DNA of 64,000 bases from Ustilago trichophora (lineage: Eukaryota; Basidiomycota; Ustilaginomycetes; Ustilaginales; Ustilaginaceae): assembly GCA_900323505.1 (NCBI GenBank), contig OOIN01000002.1, positions 620,001-684,000 of the forward strand. Direction: 5' to 3'. Shown piece by piece: positions 29,929-40,733 of the stretch (positions are counted from its first letter, which is position 1; every line of letters starts with the position of its first letter). Made by a program: the position numbers and the translations under genes. A model generated the notes under the pieces. That model saw only the letters and a list, made by a program, of their open reading frames with translations, did no database searches and was not told the DNA's origin.

Positions 29929-32488
29929 GGATCGATAGGAGAGTCTTTTGGATTGGAAGATGTTGCATGCAAACTGAGCAAGTAAGTTGAGTAGGGTTGA
30001 TGCTTTTGTTGTGGTGGGTGGTGATAATATAGGAGGCGATGGTGCTGGTGGAGTGCAAGTAGTAGGGTTGGATGCTGTTCTGTGTAGGTTTGATAAGATA
30101 TAATGAGAGAAGAAGGTGGGGAGGGCTCGTGCAGCAGTAGTATGGTATGAGTATGTGTCGAGTCGAGGATGGTCGTGCACAATATTGTTTGTATTTTCTG
30201 AAATGCAGTCTGAGTTAGGATCCTTCCCGAAGCAGCACAATCGAAATGCAGTTGTTAACCGACCCTAACACTGTGACAATTGAATGTGAGTGTGACTGTG
30301 TGACAGAGAGGAATGTGGAGCCGCCTTTTCAGAGACATGAGCCCTGTTGCTGTCTTTGAAATTGCGTGAAATCGAAAAGAAAAAGTCTTGTTTTTCTTTG
30401 ATTTTCAAAGAGCGCTGTGGACTGTACTGTACTGTACAGTTGCTTTTGAATTTGAATTTGGAATTTGGTGTGTCTTTTTTTCGTGTTTCTCACGAGAAGG
30501 TCGGGTTGTTGCCCCTTTTTTTTTTTCCACTGTAGCGTACTGTTTGTATCGGTTGAGCTCGGCTGGAGAAAGGCGAAATGCACTCAAGCATAGAAGCTCC
30601 CGATCCTTCTTTCTCTCTTGTGTTATCGTCCTTTCGACTTCTGGCTTGGCACTTCTATAGCATGCGGCTCACTTTCCACTTGGCAGAATTATGCGCACTG
30701 CGAGCTTGTTTGGTCGTCCCTCATAAGGGTGCTCACAGAGCAGGCTGGAGTGAGACACCAATCAAAGTTCGAGCGAGAGAAAGGGGGAGAAAGGTGGACC
30801 GCGGACCGACCTCCGAGCAAAAACATTGCAGGAGGCGATGTCCATGCAGCCACGAGCAAAGAGAAAAAGCCGACGGTCCAAGGTCGTGTGATATGGACCA
30901 ACGGCTCTGCCAAGAGCCCCTTGAGAGGCTAAGGAACCAAGTCCGCTCTTGGCCCACAAACATCTCAGATTCCGCACCTGCATAAGGTGGTGTTCCCCTT
31001 TGTGTGTGAAATCGAGGTCGTGTGAGAGTGGCAGTTCGGCGTCGGACTACCAATATTGAAGAGATGCATTTCGCGTGTGTGTGTGAGATAACGCTAAAAA
31101 GAGCGCCGATCCACACCTTCTTGCTCTGCCTCTCGCTCTTTCTCTCTCTCTCTCTCTGTCTCTCTGTGAAACATATGTTTCTTCCTACTTGCTCTCTCCG
31201 CCCAAACTTGATTCTTCTCGATCGATTCGTCGCATACTGGTCGCACTTCGAGAAAGCTCAATATAAGTGCTACAACAACCTTGTTTCTCCGATACAAAAG
31301 GCATTGGAGGTCGTGTGATAGCGACCATCTTTTCATGCAAAAACTTTTGGTACCCCTTCTTTTTCTTGCTTTGTCGCCGCTCTAAACGCGCGGGAAAGAG
31401 AGAAACCAATTTCTGTAACTCTTCTTTGCACACCGATTGACCGTCTTCGTCGTGTGAAGGACCCTGGCGTATCGAATCAACCGGTGGTTACCGAGTCTAT
31501 TTCTTCTCGTCAAACATACAGAGAAATATCTCGAATCGAACCTCGGCTATCTGTTCTTGCCTACCCCTCTTCTCTTCTTCTATACGTTCTCTGACTTGTC
31601 TCGAAGATTCGCCATGCTTCGCCATGCTTCGCCTGCTCGCTCACTTTACTGTATGTGAGTGAAGCTTGATCCGGATGGGTGAGCTATTCGACCATAATTG
31701 ATTGACAACATTGGGGTCGGTGCTTGTGAGCTTCAACAAGTTACTTTTGTCTCGCATCTTAAATGCAAGGATGAGCTTTTTGGCGGTGCGGCGTGGCTTA
31801 TTCCGCAAGACCATCAGCCACATTTGACAGGCCTTTTTGTCGTCTTGGCCAATCATTAAGCTTTCTTCAGAGCTTTGATTTCACTGCCATGCGGACACTG
31901 CAACCGACATCCGCAAGTCTATCGGTGCGAATGGCGCTACTGTATCGTATTGGTGAGACGAGGTCGGGTTTGCCGGTCTAACTCTAAATCTGCTCGACTC
32001 TCTCTCTCGACTCTCTTTTCTCCAAGGCACCGCGGACGAATCAAGCTCATCTTGCAGCTCGCAGCCTCTCAAATCATGTGGCATCAACAACGGAAGCAAA
32101 ATAAACTAAAATAGAAATGTCGGGACCAGCGCCGCCGGCCAACATGATGCCGAGGCGGTCGGTTCTTTTCTCGTCGAAATGAGGTCTGTACAGAGATAGG
32201 ATCAGGCTCAATCGGGTGCTCGAGCGTCCGATTCCGGTCTGGCTTCTACTTCTCAAACTCACCGCACCGTTCGTACTTTCACGACTGTCCACGGAAGCCC
32301 CGACATGGCCACTTCCTCCTCTCTGATCGATAACAGAGCACCATTCTATCAGACACATTTGGAGATCCAAGTTTCCTGAGGACGAGAAAGATTAGGATTG
32401 AGTGTGGGGTAAAAATCTTGATGATCCATCTTATGGCACTCGAAGCAATTCTCAAACGTAAGGAGAGCCTCTGTGAGAGATGAAGACT
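29929..32488. other. Intergenic region (about 2.5 kb)
   Basis: Both flanking genes run on the minus strand, so this holds the SLC41 promoter and the TMA7 3' end. It contains an ACTGTACTGT-type tandem pentamer at 30421-30440 next to TTTTCAAAGAGCGCTG (30402-30417), a T-rich stretch near 30519-30530 and a (CT)n stretch near 31141-31157. No ORF is convincing. Confidence 0.5.
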
Positions 32489-32886
32489 TTACTTTTTCTT
32501 GCCACCGGTCATCTTGGCGATAGCAGCCTTCTTGGCGGCTTCGTCCTCCTTCTGTTTGCGCTGAAAGGCGAGATCCTATTTCATCCGATGTCACATCCAT
32601 GCATCGATTCAACCGTCCCGAATCCACCGATGATTCATCGATAACGCGCACATCATTCCATCCATCATCCACGGTCCAATTCGGAAAGTTTGAAGATGCC
32701 ACCCACCAGCGTCGGAAGAAAGAAGAGATATTACAATAACACACTTCCGTCAGCACTCCACTCTCACTTTTTGCACCAAAGCGCAATTCTGGTAGAACAA
32801 AGGGGACTCACATCTTCGTCAAGCTCCTTGTTTTGCTTTTTTGGTGCCTTGAGAGGCTTAGCTTTTCCTCCTTGACGTCCCGACAT
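32489..32886 (-). CDS. TMA7: Translation machinery-associated protein Tma7
   Basis: Two exons, 32886-32812 and 32575-32489, with a 236-nt GT-AG intron at phase 0; the product is 53 residues. Exon 1 reads MSGRQGGKAKPLKAPKKQ and continues NKELDED; exon 2 continues DLAFQRKQKEDEAAKKAA and ends in a TGGKKK tail. This matches the conserved Tma7/CCDC72 pattern, with the DDLAFQ core spanning the junction. Tma7 is a small basic protein associated with ribosomes and required for efficient translation in yeast. It is about 10 residues shorter than the yeast protein, the loss lying between the coiled Lys/Ala segment and the tail. Each exon is too short to stand out alone; the junction and family match make the call. 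Confidence 0.88.
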
Positions 32887-33291
32887 CTTGATCGTTATCT
32901 AGGTTGATGAGGCAAGTGCGTAGATGGATGAAGTGGAGAAGAAGACAACCAAAAAAATGACTTTACCCTTGGGCTTTCGCAAAAAATAGCAAATTCAGGG
33001 TCCACTTTGCGCGAACTTCGGAGCCGAATTTTGGTCAAGATGTTACAAAAGGCATGGTAACATTGTGAGTTCGAAAAACATTACGACTGCCGCTTTCGAC
33101 AGCTTCACAGAGCCGCTCAAGAGGTTGTCAGTTGCACAAGGCACGCAGAAGAGGACGTTATACAGACCGTGAATAAGCTCTGAAGAAGAAAGGAATGTCC
33201 ATTGATATTGCATCGAAGAAAAACATGACAAAAAAAAAAGAGTCCGTACGTTATGGTAGGAATGATCATACAGACACATTGTGCCAATCGC

Positions 33292-34092
33292 TCAGTATGG
33301 CGTGTGGGCGTACTTTCCACCAGGCGTGGTAGCATACGAATCATACGCATCATCCCTACCGTATCCGCCACTCCTTGGGTAGTTCTGCTGGCCAGCGTAA
33401 GGATCAGCCGGGCTTGGCTCCCACACAGCCGAATCCCTTGGGTTCATGGGGATGTCCTGGTAGCTCGCCTTACTATCCCTAAAGGCCTGCCTCTGGTCGC
33501 CTCCGTAGGCCCTCTGGGCAGCGAGCATGTAGAACTGCGTCAGACCCATCAAGACGATCAACCCTGCCATGACACCGGTCTGTGCCCAGACAAAGATGTT
33601 GCAGATGTCCCGACCAGATTGCGAGAATGCATCTGCCGACTGGCCAAGAGACGAAATCGAGAGTGAAGAGCCAGCGTTCGAATTGGAAGGGATGACGCCA
33701 TAGGTGGAAACGCAGGTGCTTACCGCCTTGTTGTGCTGGACGCCAGCAACGACGAGGAAGGCAGCCGTGGCGATGATGATGGCTAAGGTGAGGATGAAGT
33801 TGATGCGAATGTAGGTACGATACAGGGTGGGCATCTGACGTGCGACTGCCACAAGACCAAGAATCTGCCAGACAAGGGTGATGAAGCCCAATGCTGCCAC
33901 CAAACCTTTTGACCATGAGGGGATCGTGCCCTGGCCTGCGACAATGGATGGTGGTGCGAGTGCACAAATACCAACAGCTAGTGCGACGAAGGCGGTCTCG
34001 AGGACGAGAAGGTATGCGCCGATGTTGACGAGAGGGTAGGCGCAGCAGCAGAACTCCATCGAGCCGCCTCTTCTGGACCCGTGTCGTGCCAT
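33292..34092 (-). CDS. Four-helix membrane protein with Tyr/Pro-rich tail
   Basis: An intact 266-residue protein. Four hydrophobic segments lie near residues 20-45 (after a Cys-rich MEFCCCAYPLVNIGAYLLV), 66-87 (AALGFITLVWQILGLVAVA), 97-120 (INFILTLAIIIATAAFLVV) and 166-190 (VWAQTGVMAGLIVLMGLTQ). A Cys pair, one residue in the loop after helix 3 and one before helix 4, could form a disulphide. The juxtamembrane CCC is a likely palmitoylation site. The 70-residue C-terminal tail is hydrophilic and Tyr/Gly/Pro/Asp-rich (YAGQQNYPRSGGYGRDDAYDS). The topology recalls MARVEL or tetraspan proteins of fungal plasma membrane domains, and similar CCC-start proteins occur in basidiomycetes. The exact family is uncertain. 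Confidence 0.78.
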   Translation of the reverse strand: MARHGSRRGGSMEFCCCAYPLVNIGAYLLVLETAFVALAVGICALAPPSIVAGQGTIPSWSKGLVAALGFITLVWQILGLVAVARQMPTLYRTYIRINFILTLAIIIATAAFLVVAGVQHNKAVSTCVSTYGVIPSNSNAGSSLSISSLGQSADAFSQSGRDICNIFVWAQTGVMAGLIVLMGLTQFYMLAAQRAYGGDQRQAFRDSKASYQDIPMNPRDSAVWEPSPADPYAGQQNYPRSGGYGRDDAYDSYATTPGGKYAHTPY

Positions 34093-34940
34093 CGTGAATA
34101 TAAACTCCTGAGGTTAAGGTCGTAGATGTGTGATATGCGGCGATTGAGAAATAGAGCCAGTTCTTTGGATAAGACGCTTTTGAACGATGCCTTGAGATGG
34201 AAGAGGAGAGCCTGCTCCTGTTGGCTCGTGCTGACTGACGAGTTGAGGATTTAGAGTCGAGGTTTTGGTAATGCTACAAAGACAAGCCTTGGCGTGCAAT
34301 TCCGAAACTGATTCGAAGAGGAAGGAAGAGAAGAAAAACCGAGCCAGTTGCCTGATTTGAAAGGACGCTGGACTCGATATCGTAGTGATGGTGGTGGTGG
34401 TTGTAACAGAAGCAAGGCCAAGACGACTAGCGAGCTTGGCGAGTGAATCCAGACAAAGAGAAAGGGCTGCACGAGCACCGCATTTCTGCATGCAGGCATG
34501 GACCGCATGGATTCTACAAAATGTCCTATTTCAAAAAGCCGATTTTCTTGGAAGTGGGACACTGCTGATCTGCCTGCTTTGCCCCGTATTTTTCTTTGGT
34601 CTCGAAATCGGCGAACTCACGGTGGCGGTGCCCCATTGCCAAAAATCTTTGGTTGGCGCGCGGCAGAGGCTAACAAACCGCAAAGAAATTTAATAAAAAA
34701 TAAATAAATAAAAACTGTACAAACAAAAAACCAGGAAAATCAAGCGATTTCAGCGGGAATTTCCTCGCTCGGCACAGCGTGTAGATTTGCAGCGAGCACC
34801 GCTCAACTCCACATGGGCCGCTTTGTCTAAAAAAAATCAAGTCGCCGGATCTACAAAGCTTCCAACATACAGTGTAGTAGCACACAACTGTCATGTCATG
34901 GTAGGGTAAGGTTAAACAATTTCTATTCAAACAAGAGACA

Positions 34941-36684
34941 TCAGATACGAGCACGCCAGGAAACATTTCGACGAGCAGCTACTTTGGAGCGCAGCAGGAT
35001 AACGCTCACAGCGGACACGAGGCAGATACTGCCCATCACCAACAGTGCAGGCCGGAAGGCGTGCGTGCCTGCTCTCGGTCCACCAAAGGCGTCCAGCAGG
35101 TAGCCGGCTAATGGACCACCGAGGAGGGAGCCAAATGCTCGAGAGCACATCATCATTGACTGCACCATCAGAAAAACCATACGTACAGGTTTTCAGTATG
35201 TCAGTATCAAGCGGTGAGGTATGCCCATCGGCACAAAAGATCCAACTTACCATTGTGAGCGCCGTTTGATGTACTCCAAAGATCGCAGCATTGACAGGGG
35301 GTTGTAGCGACAGCAAGGCGCCTGAGCTTCCTCCATTCAACAGCATTGCCAGCGCCAGAGTCGCGAGACTATTCGACACTGTCCAGATGGCCAAGATACT
35401 TACACTTGCCAGCATTAAGGCCAGCATGAGACTTGTCACAGGTCCAACTCGAGTATCGGCCACCATGCCAAACGCAACTCGCCCTACAGCCGAAGCCAAA
35501 CTGTAGCCAGCTACGAGCCAAGCTCCTGTATTTGGGCTCAATCCAGCCGACTTTGCATATGTCGGTAGCAGGAATGGCGGAACAAAGAGTGGGAACGTTC
35601 CAAGTGCCGTAGCGATGAGCAGCAGATTGAATCGAGAATCTAGAAAGAGCGACAGACGGAAGGCTTCGACACATCGCTTTCTGCGTTCGTCTTGATGCGG
35701 TACCAGCCAGTACGCTAGTGGTAGCATGACTACCCCCGCACTTATTCCCAGGATTCTCACTGACCATGCCAGACCCACCTTATCCGCCAAGCTCCGCAAC
35801 AGCATTGCGCAACTGGCACCGCCAAATCCGCTCGCGCTGTAAACAATCCCGATCACCAGTCCTCTCTTGCTCTTAAAGTAGCCTACAGCTATCTGACTAG
35901 TTGAGAAGAAGACTAGTCCGTATCCAATTCCGAGCATCAATCCGAAAACGACCATCCTCTCCATTCTCAAGGCCAGTCCTTGGTGAACGCTCTCGCCCAG
36001 CGGCAGCTTCGGATGCGCAATGGGGTACCAGCACGTGGAGAGACATGCATAGCCGACAGAGACACAAATCGCGCCAACCGCTCCTACAGTACGGTTACCG
36101 AATCGAGCCACGGCTTTCGTGAAGGGGATCGAAAAGATGGGCATAGGAATGATGGTCAGTGATGAGATCCAACCCAGTGTGGATGCATCGGAAGCGCCTG
36201 CGGAAACGAGCGCTTCTTGAATGATACCGAAGGAGTAAACGAGCCCTAGGGTGAAAAAGAAGTACATCGATGCGCAAATGACCACCCTCCATCCCTGCCA
36301 TCCTCCCTCAACTGCCATCATCTCGTCCTCTCCATTCTCGTCTATCTCCATCGTCGTCATCCCACTCCCTGCTGGCGTCAAGTCTCCACCACTCGGCAAG
36401 GTAGGTACAACAGCAGTCGACTGAGCCTCTTCCTGCGCTCTTCCAGACTCGAGCGTCATACTGGTGAAAGTAGCCTCGATCGGCACACGTGGTCGCAGCT
36501 GTGCGCTGTTCGGCTTGACTACAGGCATTGACGAGGTCAAAGAGGAAGACGACGTCAAGACAGGCATCGTGAAGTTTGTTGATGAACGTGACTTGCTTCG
36601 AGTCAATGGGCTTGTCTCGACAAGGTTGGCGTGACCAGCTTGCAGGAAACGGAATGAAGTTCCGTTTGGCGCCTGACCTGACAT
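34941..36684 (-). CDS. Major facilitator transporter, monocarboxylate (MCT) type
   Basis: Two exons, 36684-35251 and 35159-34941, around a 91-nt GT-AG intron at phase 0; 550 residues. Reading through the intron gives a false C-terminus. The first about 120 residues are hydrophilic and end EGGWQGWRVVICASMYFFF, where helix 1 begins. About twelve transmembrane segments follow, with MCT-like motifs: a conserved W at the start of helix 1, GLVYSFGIIQEALV, RFGNRTVGAVGAICVSVGY between helices 2 and 3, GIGYGLVFFSTSQIAVGYFKSKRGLVIGIVYSASGFGGA around helices 4-5, and PNTGAWLVAGYSLASAVGRVAFG in the second half. Exon 2 supplies the last two helices (GSLLGGPLAGYLLDAFGG and PALLVMGSICLVSAVSVILL). Substrate unknown; fungal members carry riboflavin, siderophores or carboxylates. 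The GTG 21 nt upstream is not used. Confidence 0.87.
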
Positions 36685-37859
36685 GCTGACAACCTTTGCT
36701 AACACTCCTCCAGACAGGAGACACGGTGGGGATAATGAAGGGAACGGGATCGAGGTGTAAAATATGACAACAATGGCCTTCTTCGGTTGTTGAGCTTGCA
36801 GTCCAAATGGTATCGCAAAGAGGCCAAGGGCGGTGGTATCTAGGTTTGGGGGCGTGATGAAGGCTAGGATGTCGCCGTCTTTTAGGAAGGATCAAAAGGC
36901 GAATGCGCCGGGATGAAGATGCGACCGCCAATCTCGGCGTTCGGTCATAATCGGGTTTGATCAGTGAGGTAGGAGTACATGTCGAGATATGAGGTAAAGC
37001 GCAGCCAATTCAAGCCGAAGCGTCAGATGATGATGAAGATAGTGCGGTCAAAGCCACACGAACGATGCTTTTTTAAGGGTCCAACTTGGATTTGTGTGCG
37101 GGGTTAAACATCTGCCGCACCGTTTCAATTTGATCTCATGACTCACTTTGTGATAATGTGTGTGTGTATGATGAAGGGCACGGGTCTGCTCGGAGCTCTG
37201 ATTTGTCGCTATGCTGCACTTTGCGAGCCGTTCTGGACGCCAAACATTGTGTGCAGCAAAGCGCAAAGCGAATGGCATCCGGAAGAGTCCGGTCGCGCCG
37301 GCGGTTCAGATGTCAATGCATTATCCCTGTTCTACCCGCGATCCGCGGGGGTTTGAGCTGTTACGCTACTGCTGCTAACAAAGACAGACCCCAAAAAAAA
37401 CACATATGAGTAGTGACGTCGTGTCGCGAAACAGCGTGTGCAACCTCTTCCAATTTTAGCAACCTTGTCTTTCGATTCCTCTTCTTGCACCCCTGTCTTC
37501 TCATTCTGCTCTCTCGCTATCGCCACTGCATTATTTGCCTCTCGATTATATCGCATCGCATTCCATCGACATCGCCCTCGGGACCGATGCGAGAGGAAGC
37601 GACCAACCTCCTTGGAGACACTAGAAAAATGTGTCGGTGTCCATCGGAACGTCAATTCTACTGCAACCCGTCAAGCCTTATTTTTGGAACTCCGCCTTCT
37701 GGCAAACCTCGGAAGAACCACAAGTTGTGTGGATGATGTCTCCTTCCTTCCCCTTTGCTGATGGCATTGCCTTGTGTTGAGCGTGGGTGTGACGCAACCG
37801 GTTTTTGGGTTCCCAGCTGAACACTGAGGACAGGCGAGACAGAACGTAGTTGACTGACA

Positions 37860-37897
37860 CAGGTACACCCGCATCCGCGCGCAGCGGCGTGTACCTG
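37860..37897. repeat. Perfect 9-bp inverted repeat with 20-nt spacer
   Basis: CAGGTACAC at 37860-37868 is matched by GTGTACCTG at 37889-37897, with a GC-rich spacer. It ends 4 nt before the ATG of the small ORF at 37902, so in RNA it could form a hairpin over the start. It could also be a protein-binding palindrome or chance. Confidence 0.6.
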
Positions 37898-37901
37898 CAG
37901 A

Positions 37902-38078
37902 ATGGTTTTCGCGTTGTCCAAGAATCTGGTTCGTGACCTCCCTCGCTATATTGCCGCTCTTCCCAATGCGCTTACATTGTATCCCCTCTTGGCGCTCCAC
38001 TACTTGGGCAGGACCGCGCTCGTCAAGGTAGCAAGAAACGTCACATGGCTGCACCGCTGTGGCCGTGCAAAAGCTTGA
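37902..38078 (+). CDS. Candidate 58-residue protein (uncertain)
   Basis: A short ORF starting MVFALSKNLVRDLPRYIAAL, followed by an amphipathic, Leu/Ala-rich stretch (LTLYPLLALHYLGRT) and a basic end (RCGRAKA). Composition is protein-like and positively charged, which could suit a small mitochondrial or membrane-associated protein. I do not recognise it, there is no homologous context, and chance ORFs of this size are common. It is listed because its residue pattern is better than that of the other short ORFs nearby. Confidence 0.25.
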   Translation: MVFALSKNLVRDLPRYIAALPNALTLYPLLALHYLGRTALVKVARNVTWLHRCGRAKA

Positions 38079-38874
38079 ACGGTGGCTATGACGACACTGA
38101 GACATGACAACCACGTTGTACCACAAATACCCCTTCAAAGCTCCTGCTTCTGCTCCTGCCCCTGCTCCTGTCCCTGCTTCTTGCTCCTGTTTTCGCTCTC
38201 TCGCTTCTCGTCACCACATCTCTCCGCACTGTAACCCGGGCTCGGAAAACGCTTCTCCGACCCAAGCCACAATAATGAATATGCAATTTCCATATTGGAT
38301 CTCGACCTTAACTTAGCTCGCTCGCTTCGGACGGCTCTCGATGATGGAGGAAACGGTCTATTATTGGTATCTTTGATTGTTACCAATCTTCTTCCGGCGC
38401 AGGGTTCTTAAGCCATGCAATATAAGAGGTGGGTGACCGAAGTGACCGATACGCTCTTATTGCCTTGGCGCATGACTTCATGACCGGACCCCTGGGCCCG
38501 GCGTATGGAGACCATTTTTAGAATCATGCTGTGCTGCTCTTCTTGACACGGGAACGATAGATACAGTAGCTGGATGATGACGAATGGCTGTGTGTGACGT
38601 ATGTACTGAAGAGAATCAAGAGTGGTTGTTGGAAAGTGTCTCAGAGTTGTTGGTTGTGGCAAGGCGGCTTCTGGTGAACACGCACAGTAGCACTTTTTGA
38701 TTGCTATGTGTAGCATCGAGATGGCGAGGAAAAAGTTACATATACCCTCTTCATCCTTGATCACACTTGGCTCACTCTTTCCTCACACCAAACAATCGCT
38801 ACGCTTGTTGTTCACAGCTTTATCCACCCACAACAACGATTCCTCACACCTACAATTCTCAGATTATCGCCTCC

Positions 38875-40161
38875 ATGGCCACGCCCGAGATGACCATGGT
38901 CGAGAACCACCACCCACCCACCGTCACCGGACCCCCTGGTAGCGGTGGGCGTCTCTCCACCGATACAGCCTACTCTGACCCACGTCGATCACGTCGGCTC
39001 TCCATCAGCCATCGATTCCATCGACACAATGATCCTTCCAATCCTTACTACCACCACCGTCGCCGTCATCATTTTGGCAAGCCCAAATTCTCGGGCTTCC
39101 AGCCGCACTTCATGGCCGGTCTCGGTGAATTCATCGGCACCACCATGTTCCTCTTCCTTGCCGAAGGTGGAGCTAAAACCGCCCAGCTGTCCGTCTCGGC
39201 CGCTCAGAACGACACTGCTACACCTCTGAGTAACGAGACCATCATGTTTATTGCACTCTCTTTTGGAATGTCGCTGTTGGTTACCGCTTGGATGTTCTAC
39301 CGGATTACGGGTGGACTTTTCAACCCAGCCATTACGATCGCGCTTTGGTTGGTTGGTGTGTTGACCACCAGAAGAGCGGTGATTCTATTCATCTCCCAGA
39401 TTTTGGGAGGCATCGCAGGTGCTGCTCTCATTCTAGGTCTTACTCCAACCAACTCGGTTCAGCAGGTGACCACAACCTTGCAGCCAGGTATCAACGTCGC
39501 GCAAGGATTTCTCATTGAAATGCTGCTCACTTCGATTCTCGTCTTCTCGGTGCTCATGCTTGCTGTTGAGAAGCACCGCGCTACCTATCTCGCCCCCGTC
39601 GGTATCGGTCTGACGCTCATGGCAGCCCACCTGTTCGGTGCCGTTTGGACCGGATGCGGTATGAACCCAGCCCGATCCTTCGGCCCTGCAGTCGTGGCTG
39701 GATCCTTCAGCCCAGACCACTGGATCTATTGGATCGCCCCCATCTGTGGCGGTATCCTCAGTGTTGCTTATTTCAGCTTCCTCAAGCTTCTCAAGTACAA
39801 CTCGGTCGTATTGGACCAGGACAGTGATAAGGAAATCACCGGTCTTAAACCTATCCATGTTCGACTCTGGAACTTTGTTCGTCACGGAGAAAATCCCAGC
39901 GCCCTCAATCCTGAGAGCAGCACGCACTACGACAAGCAGGCTAGGAAGGAGTTTGACGCCGAACAAAGGGCAGAGTTCGAGGAAAGGGAGGAACGCAGGA
40001 GAGAGATGCAGGATAAGCCCGTTTTCGAAGGTCACGCCAATGAGGCTGCTATGGGTAGGGTTACTGAAAGGAGAGGTGCAGACGTTATGAGCACCAGCAC
40101 GGGCAGCAGCACCGCTGCTATCCACTCGGATAAGCAGCATGGACCTATCCTGCCCAAGTAA
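38875..40161 (+). CDS. Aquaporin (MIP family), predicted water-selective
   Basis: 428 residues from the ATG at 38875; the frame extends upstream only from a TTG. It is a six-helix channel of the MIP family in the plasma or vacuolar membrane. The two half-helices carry NPA at residues 150-152 (GGLFNPAITIAL) and 264-266 (GCGMNPARSFGPAV). Aligned to AQP1, the aromatic/arginine filter is Phe130, His252, Cys261 and Arg267, the same set as mammalian water channels; glycerol facilitators have Gly or Asp-type changes here. The 80-residue N-terminus is Pro/His/Arg-rich, and the about 105-residue C-terminus is charged with a short coiled-coil-like segment (RKEFDAEQRAEFEEREERRREM). Both tails are longer than in most orthodox aquaporins and may be regulatory. 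Confidence 0.93.
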   Translation: MATPEMTMVENHHPPTVTGPPGSGGRLSTDTAYSDPRRSRRLSISHRFHRHNDPSNPYYHHRRRHHFGKPKFSGFQPHFMAGLGEFIGTTMFLFLAEGGAKTAQLSVSAAQNDTATPLSNETIMFIALSFGMSLLVTAWMFYRITGGLFNPAITIALWLVGVLTTRRAVILFISQILGGIAGAALILGLTPTNSVQQVTTTLQPGINVAQGFLIEMLLTSILVFSVLMLAVEKHRATYLAPVGIGLTLMAAHLFGAVWTGCGMNPARSFGPAVVAGSFSPDHWIYWIAPICGGILSVAYFSFLKLLKYNSVVLDQDSDKEITGLKPIHVRLWNFVRHGENPSALNPESSTHYDKQARKEFDAEQRAEFEEREERRREMQDKPVFEGHANEAAMGRVTERRGADVMSTSTGSSTAAIHSDKQHGPILPK

Positions 40162-40733
40162 GCTTTCCGCCTTATCCTGGACACAAACATAAACCCGACC
40201 TACTGTGATCTTTTTCAACTACATTCTTCGCTCTTCTTGAGCAACTTTCTATACCCAGACCACCTTCTATTTTGCTTGTATGTATGTTCAATATCTCTTC
40301 ATCATTCTAACGTGTGTGATTGTTCGATCGAGTTGTTGCAATCCTGAGCTGCTATACTTGACAAGCTCTGTTTGAAAAAATTGAAAATTTAGCTGTACAG
40401 TACACACGTGCTGTGGGGTAGAAATGCATGTTGCCACGCGACATCTGACTCGAATCTACAAGCCGCAATCGTAACGCAGCGCAACGCAGGGTCTTTGGAA
40501 GGTCTTTACGGGGTTTCTGTTCTGTTGTCCGAAAAGTCCAATATGTCCGAAATCTTGTCTCGACTGGATTCTGGTTCTGACTCGCTATTCTTTGTTATGA
40601 CTCCATTCACTCTTCATCTCTTCAACTTGCCACCTAATCTTATATATCTACCCATATCTACGCTTAGGTCGGCCCTATCAGCAACATTCAACCTACCGAC
40701 GACTCTTTTCAACCTCATCCACCTATCAGGAAA
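40162..40733. other. Intergenic region
   Basis: About 570 bp between two plus-strand genes, A/T-richer than its surroundings, with one GTACAGTAC at 40395-40403. Nothing else recognisable. Confidence 0.5.

Larger units (their letters stand above)
36685..38874. other. Divergent intergenic region with one small candidate ORF
   Basis: 2.2 kb between the MCT and aquaporin starts. Apart from the weak 58-residue ORF at 37902 and the inverted repeat next to it, I see no gene. A Ser/Pro/Ala-coding CTCCTGCTTCTG-type repeat lies near 38141-38190. Confidence 0.5.

Noticed and set aside
29929..30240. 104-codon upstream extension of the SLC41 transporter
   Set aside because: No ATG in the extension and low-complexity sequence; start set at 29928.
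34927..35250. C-terminus of the MCT transporter read straight through
   Set aside because: It runs through a 91-nt intron and gives non-membrane sequence; splicing restores two helices.
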